DNA from: DAOPXV01 sp035352535
GTDB taxonomy: Bacteria; Muiribacteriota; UBA9980
Assembly: GCA_964545075.1 (NCBI GenBank)
Contig: CAZJFS010000052.1
Coordinates: forward strand, 1-25,445
DNA length: 25,445 nt
Direction: 5' to 3'
Program-made: the position numbers and the translations under genes
Notes under the pieces: model-generated
The model's database searches: none
What the model was told of the DNA's origin: nothing
What the model saw: only the letters and a program-made list of their open reading frames with translations
In this document: in pieces, positions 1 to 7,611 of the stretch
How the letters are laid out: each line of letters starts with the position of its first letter
Position numbering within the stretch: the first letter of the stretch is position 1

Positions 1-1
1 T

Positions 2-658
2 ATGCAGGATGAAACAGGCTTACCCAGCGACAAAAAAAGTGAAATCATACAGATCATAAAAACAATGCGTAAAGATGGCTATTTCTCATCCCAAAGAGTG
101 ATGGAAATAATCCATCCTGAAGATGAAATTCTGGAATTTCATTTAGAAAGCAAAGTTGCCATGATTTCACTGCAAGTGACCCAACAATGCAATCTTCGGT
201 GCGAATACTGTGTGTATTCAGGTAAATATACCAACCGAATCCATTCCAATAAAATAATGGGTTTTGATTTGGGCGCCGATGATTATTTATGCAAGCCGTT
301 TTCCATTAAGGAACTCGTGGCCAGAGTGAGGGTCGTGATAAGGCGCGTAACCGGCGCGGCTATGCCAAAAATGTGTGAATACAAAGGGTTGAAAATCAAT
401 TTTGACCTTTGCGAAGTTTTTTGCGATGGCGTAAAGGTAAAGTTGAGTTATATCGAATTTCAAATATTGAAAGTTTTAATTGAAAATCAAAATAAAGTAG
501 TGGTCAGAGATGAACTGATCAAAAAAGTATGGAACGATATATTTATCGAACCAAAAACTCTTAATCCGCACGTGTCGAGATTGCGCAAGAAACTTTCGCC
601 TTATGAAGAACTTATCCAAACGATACCTAACGTAGGGTACTTATTTAAAAATATTTAA
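2..658 (+). CDS. Chimeric ORF: radical-SAM peptide maturase N-part fused to OmpR/PhoB-type response regulator C-part
   Basis: Two unrelated protein halves share one open frame. Residues 1-86 look like the N-terminal part of a Cys-rich-peptide radical SAM maturase: the radical SAM cysteines are C63-x3-C67-x2-C70 in a Q-V-T-Q-Q-C-N-L-R-C context. From about residue 87 the sequence becomes the last third of a receiver domain (GFDLGADDY then KPF, the conserved receiver Lys-Pro), followed by a complete OmpR-type winged helix (about 125-218, ending TIPNVGYLFK). The receiver lacks its N-terminal part, including the phospho-acceptor Asp. The maturase lacks the rest of its barrel and its auxiliary cluster region. 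Maturases of this kind usually have more sequence before residue 1, so the frame may begin upstream of the window. The product could still bind DNA but should have neither radical SAM nor phospho-relay activity. It is either a real deletion fusion or an assembly join. Confidence 0.75.
   Translation: MQDETGLPSDKKSEIIQIIKTMRKDGYFSSQRVMEIIHPEDEILEFHLESKVAMISLQVTQQCNLRCEYCVYSGKYTNRIHSNKIMGFDLGADDYLCKPFSIKELVARVRVVIRRVTGAAMPKMCEYKGLKINFDLCEVFCDGVKVKLSYIEFQILKVLIENQNKVVVRDELIKKVWNDIFIEPKTLNPHVSRLRKKLSPYEELIQTIPNVGYLFKNI
248..262 (+). other. Fusion junction with shared residues (K-I-M-G)
   Basis: The switch from radical SAM to receiver sequence falls at residues 83-87 (N-K-I-M-G). Both parent families plausibly carry K-I-M here: maturases around S-[ND]-K-x-M after the cysteine motif, and response regulators as D-K-[IV]-x-G-x-[DE]-x-G-A-D-D-Y. 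The join could therefore have used short homology (about AAAATAATGG) and stayed in frame. The exact breakpoint within these bases cannot be fixed. Confidence 0.5.
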
Positions 659-744
659 TGTTATTGAAAAAAGATGTTTTTATAATAAAAATAAAAAAAA
701 TCTTATTTTTCAGGTTATAAGCATTTTAGCCACATATTTTCCTT

Positions 745-858
745 TTAAGAATTCGCCGCGGGCAGCGGTATTGATACGCTAAAGACCGTTCCTTCGTCCG
801 GCGAACTTTTTACCGTTATAGTTCCGCCGCTGCTACCCATTGCTATTATCTGTTTCAA
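745..858 (-). pseudogene. Remnant of a histidine kinase C-terminus
   Basis: Read on the minus strand, the last ~37 codons of a 62-codon frame (933-745) give L-K-Q-I-I-A-M, then G-G-T-I-T-V-K-S-S-P-D-E-G-T-V-F and a hydrophobic end. This is the final part of a HATPase_c domain (the stretch after the G2 box in sensor kinases). The GLGL box, N box, H box and any sensor part are absent. Upstream codons in the frame do not look like a kinase, and two extra residues (G-S-S for the usual H) sit before G-G-T-I. It is read as the surviving 3' end of a deleted kinase gene. It faces the response-regulator fragment at 260-658, so both may come from lost two-component genes. Confidence 0.65.
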
Positions 859-1110
859 ATCGCGCCTTTCAAATTTATTTTGTTTAAGGACCGCTATTTT
901 GTGGGTTATATCACATTTAATCGGTCTGCACAATTAAAGATCAGACTTTTTTATAAACCGTTTAAAATTATTTTATGGCAAAATATAAAGAGTTATGGTA
1001 AAATTTTTAAAAATCCATATGTATAATTATGATATCAGACATCCGCTGGTAGAAAAAAAGTAATTGATATTGTTTTGATCGTTTCAAAAAGCGAATGCTC
1101 AATAAAAAAA

Positions 1111-1142
1111 TGTCACTTTTGTTTTCCGGCCGTGTCTAATTA
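1111..1142 (+). promoter_or_regulatory. ECF-sigma-type promoter candidate upstream of the secreted nuclease-like gene
   Basis: TGTCAC (1111-1116), a 16-nt spacer and TGTCTAATTA (1133-1142). It aligns without gaps over 32 nt to the element at 17362-17393 and lies at nearly the same distance from the start codon (52 versus 51 nt). An -AAC-like -35 and a CGT/GTC-containing -10 separated by about 16 nt is the usual ECF layout. Here the -35 is the less typical of the two copies. Confidence 0.45.
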
Positions 1143-1193
1143 TTACAAAGAAGGCTGTTTATCTGATCATAAATTAATAAGGAGATGGTTTTA

Positions 1194-2102
1194 ATGAAAA
1201 TACATAAAATTGTTTCTGTCTTAGTATTTATAATGCTTTTCGTTATCTTTTTTAAAAGCGATTGCCTCGCCGTTGATCTGTTTTCTCAGGATGTTTTTAA
1301 AAGCGCCAAGGATATTGTCACTGAAGGAAAAAATCTTGTCAGTCCGGAAAAGTCACCCGTTAAAAAGACTAATTCAATCAGAATAGTTACTTATAATCTT
1401 CAGGGCGTAAGCAATATATTTAAAACAGGCCAGCTTGCGACCGTCGTGAAAAATATAAACGCCGATTTCGCTTTTCTCACCGAATCGGTCTATGGCGTCG
1501 TCATTTATCCGAACCAGCCATGGAATATTGCAAGGGCCGGTAAATATCCGCATGTTCTTTTTAAGGGAAATATAAACATTTGGACATATATCGAAAAAAT
1601 GGGAAATTCGATTTTAAGTAAAACTCCTATTTATTCTACGGTTCTCAAGGACCTTCCTAAAATACGCAAGGACTCCGAATTACGCGGTATAGCGATCGCT
1701 AAAACCAAGGTTAACGGTCATGAAATAGTTTTGATAAGCGCTCATCTTTCGCGCGGCATGCACAAGGACGAACGTATAAAACAGGTTGAATTCCTGGCCA
1801 ATTTAATTAAATCCAATTACGCGAATATTCCCGTGATACTCGCCGGCGATTTTAACACTACGCCTGGGGAACCGGATGTATTGAAACCGATCACGGATAT
1901 AATGGACGATGGGTTCATGTATCTTGCCGGCGTCAATAAATTAAGCGCGGCGGCCGGGGCCACGATACCTTCGGACAAGCCGAATGTTAAATTCGATTAT
2001 ATATTCTTATCCAAAGGGAAATTTAATATAAAAAGCTTTCAGGTATATCCTTCGACAGTTTCAGACCACAGGCCGTTCGTCGTCGACGCCGAGTTGAAAT
2101 AA
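1194..2102 (+). CDS. Exported endonuclease/exonuclease/phosphatase (EEP) family protein
   Basis: The 302-residue product has an N-terminal signal peptide (basic start, hydrophobic core about 6-20, cleavage near A26) and a complete EEP (DNase I-like) fold. Visible catalytic and metal motifs are N68 in Y-N-L-Q-G, E97 in F-L-T-E-S, H184 in S-A-H-L, D219/N221 in G-D-F-N and D291/H292 in S-D-H-R-P. All core residues are present, so it should be an active metal-dependent phosphodiesterase or phosphatase outside the cytoplasm. The substrate (nucleic acid, phosphoinositide or sphingolipid) cannot be read from sequence. The start at 1194 is chosen over an in-frame ATG at 1185 because AAGGAG (1179-1184) then sits 9 nt upstream; the upstream ATG overlaps that site. 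The mature N-terminus (V-D-L-F-S-Q-D) shares a motif with the products at 2176 and 11386. An ECF-type promoter element precedes it. Confidence 0.85.
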   Translation: MKIHKIVSVLVFIMLFVIFFKSDCLAVDLFSQDVFKSAKDIVTEGKNLVSPEKSPVKKTNSIRIVTYNLQGVSNIFKTGQLATVVKNINADFAFLTESVYGVVIYPNQPWNIARAGKYPHVLFKGNINIWTYIEKMGNSILSKTPIYSTVLKDLPKIRKDSELRGIAIAKTKVNGHEIVLISAHLSRGMHKDERIKQVEFLANLIKSNYANIPVILAGDFNTTPGEPDVLKPITDIMDDGFMYLAGVNKLSAAAGATIPSDKPNVKFDYIFLSKGKFNIKSFQVYPSTVSDHRPFVVDAELK

Positions 2103-2175
2103 TGGCCATGCCGGCCGGCTTGAAAATTGAAATGTGATTAACTAAAATATAAAAATAATCAGTGAGGTGAGTAGT

Positions 2176-3882
2176 ATGAGAAATTTTAAAAGATTTTTTC
2201 TGCCAGGTTTTATAATTTTCTCTTTTCTGTTGTTATTATTCTGCGCAGGATCTTCTTTCGCGAGCGATCTTTTTACTCAGGACATTGGAAAGACAGCTGA
2301 TTCGATAACGAAAGTCGGCGGCGAGGTCAAGCCGAAACTTATGCTGGTCTGCGACTGTATGCACAGCGTCGCGAAAGACCGCGTTTTTTTGAACAAGATG
2401 AAGAGTGAATTGGCTAAAAAAGGTTATTACGCTGAAGTTTCAAAATATCATAGCATTGCGAATAACCACGTTCTCACGATAAAAAACTGCCCCAAAGGCT
2501 ACTGGGTTGTCTATGGAGCGTGCCTTTGCGCGGGGACCTGGCGCGATCTTAATATCGGTATAAATAAGGGATATCTCAGGGGCGCTTGGAAGTCAAATGA
2601 AATAAAAGGCCTTGTTTTCGTAAACCTTTCTTCTTATATGATAAAAAACCTTACATTCCTTAAACGCGCATGGGATGATAATTTTTCGCCGTCTTCATTC
2701 AAGGGTATTGAAAATCCATACCAGTATCTCATAAATGCCGGGTTTAAAGTCGCCGAATCGTCGATGTATAACAAAAATGTTATAGATGAGAGAAAGATAC
2801 CGTATCTTGTTGACGAGATTATAAAATCTCTTGGCGGAGATCCTACGAAAGTATCGGATTCTCTGAATATATCTAAAGCCGATGCAACCGGAAGCGTCGA
2901 TCTTGTCTTGCGCTCTCAGTTTGCTTCTGAAAACGGCGATCTTGGAAATGTTTCCGGCGGTCCCTCATCGCTTGGAATGATAATGGAATTTTACGGTTTA
3001 AAAAAATCGACGCCTGAATTGGCTAAACTTTGCGGAACCAGATCCGGTGCCGGAACTGGCTTCAATGAAATGGTTACAGCGGCTAAGAAACTTGGTTTTG
3101 ATGATAGCCGTATAAAAACCGGATGTGATATCGACTGGCTCAAGAGTATGACCGACGCCAAGAAACCCGTAATGGTTCATGTAAATACCGCGGGCTTCTG
3201 GCCGCAGGGCCATTATATGGTCGCTACAGGCGTGAAGGACGGGAAAGTTATTGTAGCCGATCCGTGGACGGGCCGCACTAATTCATACTCCATAGCGCAA
3301 TTCAAGGCTATGTGGGCTACGAGACAGAATCGCGCGATAATAATCGAAAAGAGCGGTGCGAACGCCTCGGTTGCCAAGGCATCATCCGCCACCACAAAAA
3401 CAACTGCATCGGCTGCAAGCACCGGAAATTTCCCTTCGCCCGGCGCCGAATATCTTAAAGCCTCATCGAAAGCGCCTTCGACGAACGCCAAGATCGTCGC
3501 TATTGCCAAGAGCGTCAGGGCTTCGACTGCGAAGCAGACGGCTGTCAACACTTTCAACTGGATGCGTTCCCACGTTAGTTATGCATTTTATAACAATTCC
3601 CAGCGCGGCGCGCTCAATACTCTTTCGAGAAGCTCAGGCAACTGCTGCGATCAGGCAAATCTTATCGTTTCCATTCTTCGCGCGGCCGGAGTTCCGGCCA
3701 GATACGCCCATTCATCCTCATGCCGGTTTTCGAGCGGCACATACGGCCACGTTTGGGCCGAGGCTTACATAGACGGAAAATGGCTGTCCCTCGACACTAC
3801 GAGTTCCAAAAGCGGGGTCGGGTCTCAAAATAATTGCAGGATACTCGCGTCCGTCAGAAAATATACCAACGTCCCATTTTAA
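2176..3882 (+). CDS. Exported three-domain protein: methanogen-type N-domain, C39-like domain lacking Cys, PeiW/PeiP-like transglutaminase domain
   Basis: 568 residues with a signal peptide (to about 31). Domain 1 (about 45-220) contains N-N-H, Y-G-A-C-L-C-A-G-T and R-A-W-D-D-N-F-S-P-S-S-F, a pattern I recall from cell-surface proteins of Methanobacteriales. Domain 2 (about 245-390) is C39-like: H346 in G-H-Y and D362 in A-D-P-W remain, but the nucleophile Cys of the usual N-C-G-P is Gly (G261 in S-G-G-P), so it is probably non-catalytic. A Ser/Ala/Thr linker follows (about 393-435). Domain 3 (about 440-568) is transglutaminase-like with an N-C-C-D-Q motif (C490/C491), H525 in G-H-V-W and D540 in L-D-T-T, as in archaeal pseudomurein endoisopeptidases. 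It may cleave isopeptide bonds in a cell wall. The ATG at 2176, 6 nt after GAGGTG, is preferred to the GTG at 2167. It lies 73 nt after the nuclease-like gene, with no clear terminator between. Confidence 0.8.
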   Translation: MRNFKRFFLPGFIIFSFLLLLFCAGSSFASDLFTQDIGKTADSITKVGGEVKPKLMLVCDCMHSVAKDRVFLNKMKSELAKKGYYAEVSKYHSIANNHVLTIKNCPKGYWVVYGACLCAGTWRDLNIGINKGYLRGAWKSNEIKGLVFVNLSSYMIKNLTFLKRAWDDNFSPSSFKGIENPYQYLINAGFKVAESSMYNKNVIDERKIPYLVDEIIKSLGGDPTKVSDSLNISKADATGSVDLVLRSQFASENGDLGNVSGGPSSLGMIMEFYGLKKSTPELAKLCGTRSGAGTGFNEMVTAAKKLGFDDSRIKTGCDIDWLKSMTDAKKPVMVHVNTAGFWPQGHYMVATGVKDGKVIVADPWTGRTNSYSIAQFKAMWATRQNRAIIIEKSGANASVAKASSATTKTTASAASTGNFPSPGAEYLKASSKAPSTNAKIVAIAKSVRASTAKQTAVNTFNWMRSHVSYAFYNNSQRGALNTLSRSSGNCCDQANLIVSILRAAGVPARYAHSSSCRFSSGTYGHVWAEAYIDGKWLSLDTTSSKSGVGSQNNCRILASVRKYTNVPF

Positions 3883-3897
3883 TAGAGGTGAAGTAAT

Positions 3898-5004
3898 TTG
3901 AAAAATATGAATTCAAAACAAATTGTAGCCGTATTTGCTATTATCTTATCGTTTCTTTCAGCCGCGCATTGCGTCGCTCTGGCCGCATCCGGAAATTCCG
4001 CGGCGGCTGTCGCAAAAAAGGTTTTCGTTGATGCTAAACCTTTGTTTTCCGTGGCTGTTGGAAAAGATTCGCCTGAAAAAATTGGTTTTGCGATGTCAAC
4101 CGAAAGTTCAAACGACGATTACGATGTCTATACCATGCCGGCGGCGTTTCAGTCATATGAAAGCCTTGGTTTTATAATAGTGCTCGATTCCATCAATAAT
4201 CGTTTATGCAAATATTCGAATGCGGGAAAGTTTATCGGCGCTGTCGAAATTCCGTTTAAATTTCAGGCCATCGATTTTTCCTGGTTCCCAGGCTCGAAGC
4301 GCGCATTTATCGCGTTTCAGGACGTCCCGCGGATCGGCGCGTTCGACGTTGATTTCGCTTCCGGCGATGTGAAAATATCATCGTCAAAGCTTCTTGACCT
4401 GGGGACGGCCGAAGATTCCGAAACGAAAGACTTTTACGCTCAGAATATATGGCCGTGCGATATCGCGAATGCTTCCGAAAATATCATTGTTGCAAATCTT
4501 AGTTCAAGTCCTGGCGCCGATTACGCGGCTTATTCGCTCAAAGATGGAAAGTTCGCTAAAATCAAGGATATCGACGGGGCCTTCAATAATCTTTCAGCCT
4601 CCATCAATTCGACTACCGCCGTTGGCGTGTATAGCGATACGATGGAAGCGAAGATAGTTATGCGGGATCTTAAAACGGCAAAGACAAATGAGTTCGTTCT
4701 GCCGGAAGAATTTTTTCAGAAGGCGGAAGGAATGAGCTGCCATACTTTAAAAGCCGCCGGTTGTGATTCGAAAGGGAACATATACGTAGAGGCGCTTTAT
4801 GGCGCCGGCGAAAATACGACGGGTTCGGAAATAGTCAAATTTGGTTCCGACGGCAAGATCGCGGGGCGCCGCGCCATTTTTTCTTCGCCTGAAATGCTTA
4901 CGAACCGCTATATTTCCGTAGACGCCACTGGTTCCGTTTATTATATGAAATATGACGAGGCAAAGCGCGAGATCGGATTTTACAGGTTCGAATCGGATAA
5001 ATAG
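3898..5004 (+). CDS. Exported beta-propeller-like protein (paralogue A)
   Basis: 368 residues with an N-terminal signal peptide (hydrophobic about 8-28, cleavage near A-L-A-A). The mature part has repeated short beta motifs typical of NHL/six-bladed propellers, such as F-I-I-V-L-D-S-x-N-N-R-L-C-K-Y, G-N-I-Y-V-E and G-S-V-Y-Y-M-K. No catalytic signature is seen, so binding or scaffolding is more likely than enzymatic activity. It is clearly paralogous to the next gene at 5122: both have P-A-A-F, V-L-D-S, F-S-S/T-S-P-E-M-L and N-R-[YF] at matching places. TTG (3898) is taken as start because AGAGGTG (3884-3890) is 7 nt upstream; the in-frame ATG at 3907 would be 16 nt away. Only 15 nt separate it from the previous stop, so the two are probably co-transcribed. 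Confidence 0.7.
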   Translation: MKNMNSKQIVAVFAIILSFLSAAHCVALAASGNSAAAVAKKVFVDAKPLFSVAVGKDSPEKIGFAMSTESSNDDYDVYTMPAAFQSYESLGFIIVLDSINNRLCKYSNAGKFIGAVEIPFKFQAIDFSWFPGSKRAFIAFQDVPRIGAFDVDFASGDVKISSSKLLDLGTAEDSETKDFYAQNIWPCDIANASENIIVANLSSSPGADYAAYSLKDGKFAKIKDIDGAFNNLSASINSTTAVGVYSDTMEAKIVMRDLKTAKTNEFVLPEEFFQKAEGMSCHTLKAAGCDSKGNIYVEALYGAGENTTGSEIVKFGSDGKIAGRRAIFSSPEMLTNRYISVDATGSVYYMKYDEAKREIGFYRFESDK

Positions 5005-5041
5005 AAATGAATAAATAAAAAGATGAATATACATGCGTTTG

Positions 5042-5076
5042 CCAGCCATCTGATAATGACGGCTGGTTCGTCTTTT
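5042..5076 (+). terminator. Hairpin terminator candidate after paralogue A
   Basis: CCAGCCATC (5042-5050) pairs with GACGGCTGG (5058-5066), one mismatch, around a 7-nt loop. It is followed by TTCGTCTTTT. The position between two propeller genes suggests a partial end to the 1194-5004 unit. Confidence 0.55.
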
Positions 5077-5121
5077 GAAAATAATAACGATTTTTAAAAA
5101 ATAACGGATGGGGTGAAATCA

Positions 5122-6183
5122 ATGAAAACGAGATTGATGATTCTTATTTTTATGTGTATGTTGTCGCTGGCGGCTGTTTCTGAAATAGTTATACTTCCAG
5201 CGTCCGTATTCGCCGCGGTATCGTACCAGCCGCTTTTCGAAAAACAAGTTGGTATGGCCGATTCCGCTGAAGCTGGCAAACTTGGCGAATGGACGGTTGA
5301 GGAAGACGTGTCGGATTACGATAAGTTTTATTATCCCGCGGCGTTTTGCTCCGATGAAAAAAGCGGGCTCATATTCGTCCTGGATTCAGCCAAAAACAGA
5401 ATATGCGCATACGGCCTCGACGGATCGGAAGCCGGCGGAATAAAAATTCCGTATGAGTACCAGCCGATCGATATAGCGTGGTTCTCAAAAAGCGGGACGC
5501 TCTTCGTAGCGTTCTCGGATAAGTCGCAGATAGCGGTATTAAATATCGAAATAAAAAATGGTTTTACGATAAAATCGCATAAACTGGCCGATCTTGTGGG
5601 AATAACCGGCCGCACTCCCGGAATTCAGAATATATGGCCTGTCGCATCCAAAGATAAAGACGATATTCTCGTGGTTACATTTAATTCCGGTTACGACGCT
5701 ACCGGAGCGGCATTTTTATACAGTAATGAAAGGCTTTTAAAGTTATGCGATATTGATAAGGAAATGCCTTATATAGCGGCATCTCATGAAAGTTCTTCCG
5801 TGTATAACGTTTATGTCAACGAGACGGTTGAAACAGGGCTTTTAACTATGGATATAAAAAGCCGGAAAGTTTCAAAAACCGTTCTTCCGGGCGAATTTCT
5901 GTCAAAAAATAACGGAATGCAATGCGTATCCTGCCGCCCTATCGGAAGCGACGCTGCCGGAAATATATATATTGAGGCGCATTTTTCGAGCGGCGAGATA
6001 TCTGAAAACGCATTCGTTTATAAATTCGATAAAAATATGAAGCAGCTTGGAAAGACTGAAGTCTTCACGTCGCCGGAAATGCTTTCAAACAGGTTTGTTT
6101 ACGTGGACGCGTCAGGCTCGGTTTATTATATGAAACTCGATATCAAAACCAAGAAAATACAGTTTTATAAATTCGCGATATAA
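5122..6183 (+). CDS. Exported beta-propeller-like protein (paralogue B)
   Basis: 353 residues with a signal peptide (hydrophobic about 5-30, cleavage near V-F-A-A). The body follows the same plan as the protein at 3898: P-A-A-F about 60 residues in, then I-F-V-L-D-S-A-K-N-R, a mid-protein N-I-W-P block, G-N-I-Y-I-E, F-T-S-P-E-M-L-S-N-R-F and a C-terminal G-S-V-Y-Y-M-K-L-D. The pair is a tandem duplication, now strongly diverged. No active-site motif is evident; a surface-binding role is inferred. ATG at 5122 fits the Shine-Dalgarno site GGATGGGGTG (5106-5115) better than the in-frame GTG at 5113, which lies inside it. A hairpin (6222-6250) follows the gene. Confidence 0.7.
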   Translation: MKTRLMILIFMCMLSLAAVSEIVILPASVFAAVSYQPLFEKQVGMADSAEAGKLGEWTVEEDVSDYDKFYYPAAFCSDEKSGLIFVLDSAKNRICAYGLDGSEAGGIKIPYEYQPIDIAWFSKSGTLFVAFSDKSQIAVLNIEIKNGFTIKSHKLADLVGITGRTPGIQNIWPVASKDKDDILVVTFNSGYDATGAAFLYSNERLLKLCDIDKEMPYIAASHESSSVYNVYVNETVETGLLTMDIKSRKVSKTVLPGEFLSKNNGMQCVSCRPIGSDAAGNIYIEAHFSSGEISENAFVYKFDKNMKQLGKTEVFTSPEMLSNRFVYVDASGSVYYMKLDIKTKKIQFYKFAI

Positions 6184-6221
6184 CAGCTTTAAATTTGTGC
6201 GATAAGCGTTTTAGATGAAAT

Positions 6222-6250
6222 AAGCCGGAGGATTTGAAATCTTCCGGCTT
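6222..6250 (+). terminator. Long hairpin, probable terminator
   Basis: AAGCCGGAGGATTT (6222-6235) pairs with AAATCTTCCGGCTT (6237-6250), about 13 bp with one G-T pair and a minimal loop. The stem is strong, but the downstream sequence (GAAATATTTAAGG) has no good U run, so termination may be partial. It separates the propeller genes from folC. Confidence 0.5.
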
Positions 6251-6306
6251 GAAATATTTAAGGCTCGCGCGATGGGAAAGCATGGAATAAAAAAGGTAAA
6301 ACGTAA

Positions 6307-7611
6307 ATGGAATCGGCGGAAATAAAATTCAACGATAAGAATATCAACTATAATCTCGATAATATACGCCGGGTGCTTGCCGCTCTTGGAAATCCGGAGG
6401 CCGGAATGAATTATATACATGTGGCCGGGACGAACGGCAAGGGATCAGTTTGCGCTTTTCTTTCGTCGATGCTTGTCGCCGAAGGGTATTGCGTAGGGCG
6501 TTTTAATTCTCCGTTTCTTATTCATGAAAGCGAAAGCATCAGCATTGGCGGAAGGAAAATATCGAGGAAAGATTTTAAATTCCTGACTGAAAAAGTCGGA
6601 TGCGCATCTGATGCCGCCGGGGTGAGGCTTACAGGGTTTGAAACGCTCGCCGCGATCGCTTTTATATATTTCAAAAAAAGAAAATGCGATATTTCCGTCG
6701 TGGAAGCCGGAATGGGCGGGCGAAATGACGCGACGAACGTCATCGACGCCAAGGTATGCGTGATAACCGGCATAGCCATGGATCATACCGAATATCTCGG
6801 TTCGTCAATGGCCGAAATTGCCGTCGAAAAGGCCGCGATCGTTAAAAAAGGCGGGATTCTCGTCGCGAACGTCAAAAGTGAAGATATAAAAAATGTAATT
6901 AAAAATATGGCTGCAAAGCAGAAGGCGAACGGAGTAGTTTTCGTCGATGAAACTATTTCAGGGCGCATAGTTTCATCCGGCGTTAAGGGCCTTGAATTTT
7001 ATGCCGGCACGAAAACCGGGGGCGGAAAAAAATATGAAACGAAGCTTGCCGGAGATTATCAATTTGAAAACGCATTGACAGCGTTATGCGCTATATATAT
7101 TTTAAATTCATCCGGCTTTATTAAAGCGTCGGAGAATTCCGTCGCGGCTGGAATAAAAAATGCCAGATGGCCTGCGCGGTTCGAGATAATAAAAAAAATG
7201 GGCAGGACGATCATCGTTGACGGGGCTCATAACGTTGACGGCGTAACCGCGTTCGTTAAAAGTTTTAAAACTCTTTTTCCAGGGAAGAGAGCCAGCCTTA
7301 TAACGGGCATTTTAAAAAACAAGGAATATAAAAAGATGCTCGATATGTTATTAGAAATAGCGGACGGGATAATGTTATGCGATTTTGAGTCGCGCGGAGA
7401 AAAAAACGGCGTCGGGCATTTATACGATTATCTGACTCCGAAGGTCCGGACTTTGAAGAAATTTGATAGTTATACGCAAGCGCTGGAATGCGCATTCGCT
7501 TTGTCCGGCCCGGGCGAACTTATATGCGTGACGGGTTCGCTTTATCTGGCCGGACCGGCCAGCCATTATTTAAAATCTTCCAGGTTTAACTTCAGCCGGA
7601 ACGGCCGATAA
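6307..7611 (+). CDS. folC: Dihydrofolate synthase / folylpolyglutamate synthase
   Basis: 434 residues, normal length for the Mur-ligase-related FolC family. It joins L-glutamate to dihydropteroate and extends polyglutamate tails, using ATP in the cytoplasm. Visible features: P-loop G41-T-N-G-K-G-S47, R-F-N-S-P-F (substrate loop), E-A-G-M-G-G-R-N-D-A-T-N (Mg/ATP region), D-H-T-E-Y-L-G, E-K-A-A-I-V-K and D305-G-A-H-N309 of the C-terminal domain. The ATG start has a modest AAGG (6293-6296) about 10 nt upstream. The 3' end overlaps the 3' end of folK on the opposite strand by 42 nt (7570-7611). The neighbouring minus-strand operon carries the preceding steps of the same pathway. Confidence 0.93.
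   Translation: MESAEIKFNDKNINYNLDNIRRVLAALGNPEAGMNYIHVAGTNGKGSVCAFLSSMLVAEGYCVGRFNSPFLIHESESISIGGRKISRKDFKFLTEKVGCASDAAGVRLTGFETLAAIAFIYFKKRKCDISVVEAGMGGRNDATNVIDAKVCVITGIAMDHTEYLGSSMAEIAVEKAAIVKKGGILVANVKSEDIKNVIKNMAAKQKANGVVFVDETISGRIVSSGVKGLEFYAGTKTGGGKKYETKLAGDYQFENALTALCAIYILNSSGFIKASENSVAAGIKNARWPARFEIIKKMGRTIIVDGAHNVDGVTAFVKSFKTLFPGKRASLITGILKNKEYKKMLDMLLEIADGIMLCDFESRGEKNGVGHLYDYLTPKVRTLKKFDSYTQALECAFALSGPGELICVTGSLYLAGPASHYLKSSRFNFSRNGR

Larger units (their letters stand above)
659..1193. other. Gene-poor, AT-rich stretch with a kinase remnant and a promoter
   Basis: This 535-nt gap contains a histidine-kinase C-terminal fragment on the minus strand (745-858) and an ECF-type promoter element (1111-1142). 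It also has a weak extended -10-like sequence (TGGTAAAAT, 996-1004) and a weak hairpin with a T run (arms 924-928 and 942-946, T run to 952). No intact gene was found. Confidence 0.6.

Noticed and set aside
924..952. Hairpin with T run in the first intergenic gap
   Set aside because: Only 5 bp with a 13-nt loop; too weak to call a terminator.
2110..2119. Perfect 10-bp GC palindrome GCCGGCCGGC after the nuclease-like gene
   Set aside because: No loop and no T run, so not a terminator; no second copy was noticed that would make it a repeat family.
3356..3772. 138-codon open frame on the plus strand
   Set aside because: Different frame within the endoisopeptidase-like gene; Arg/Pro/His-rich, a shadow.
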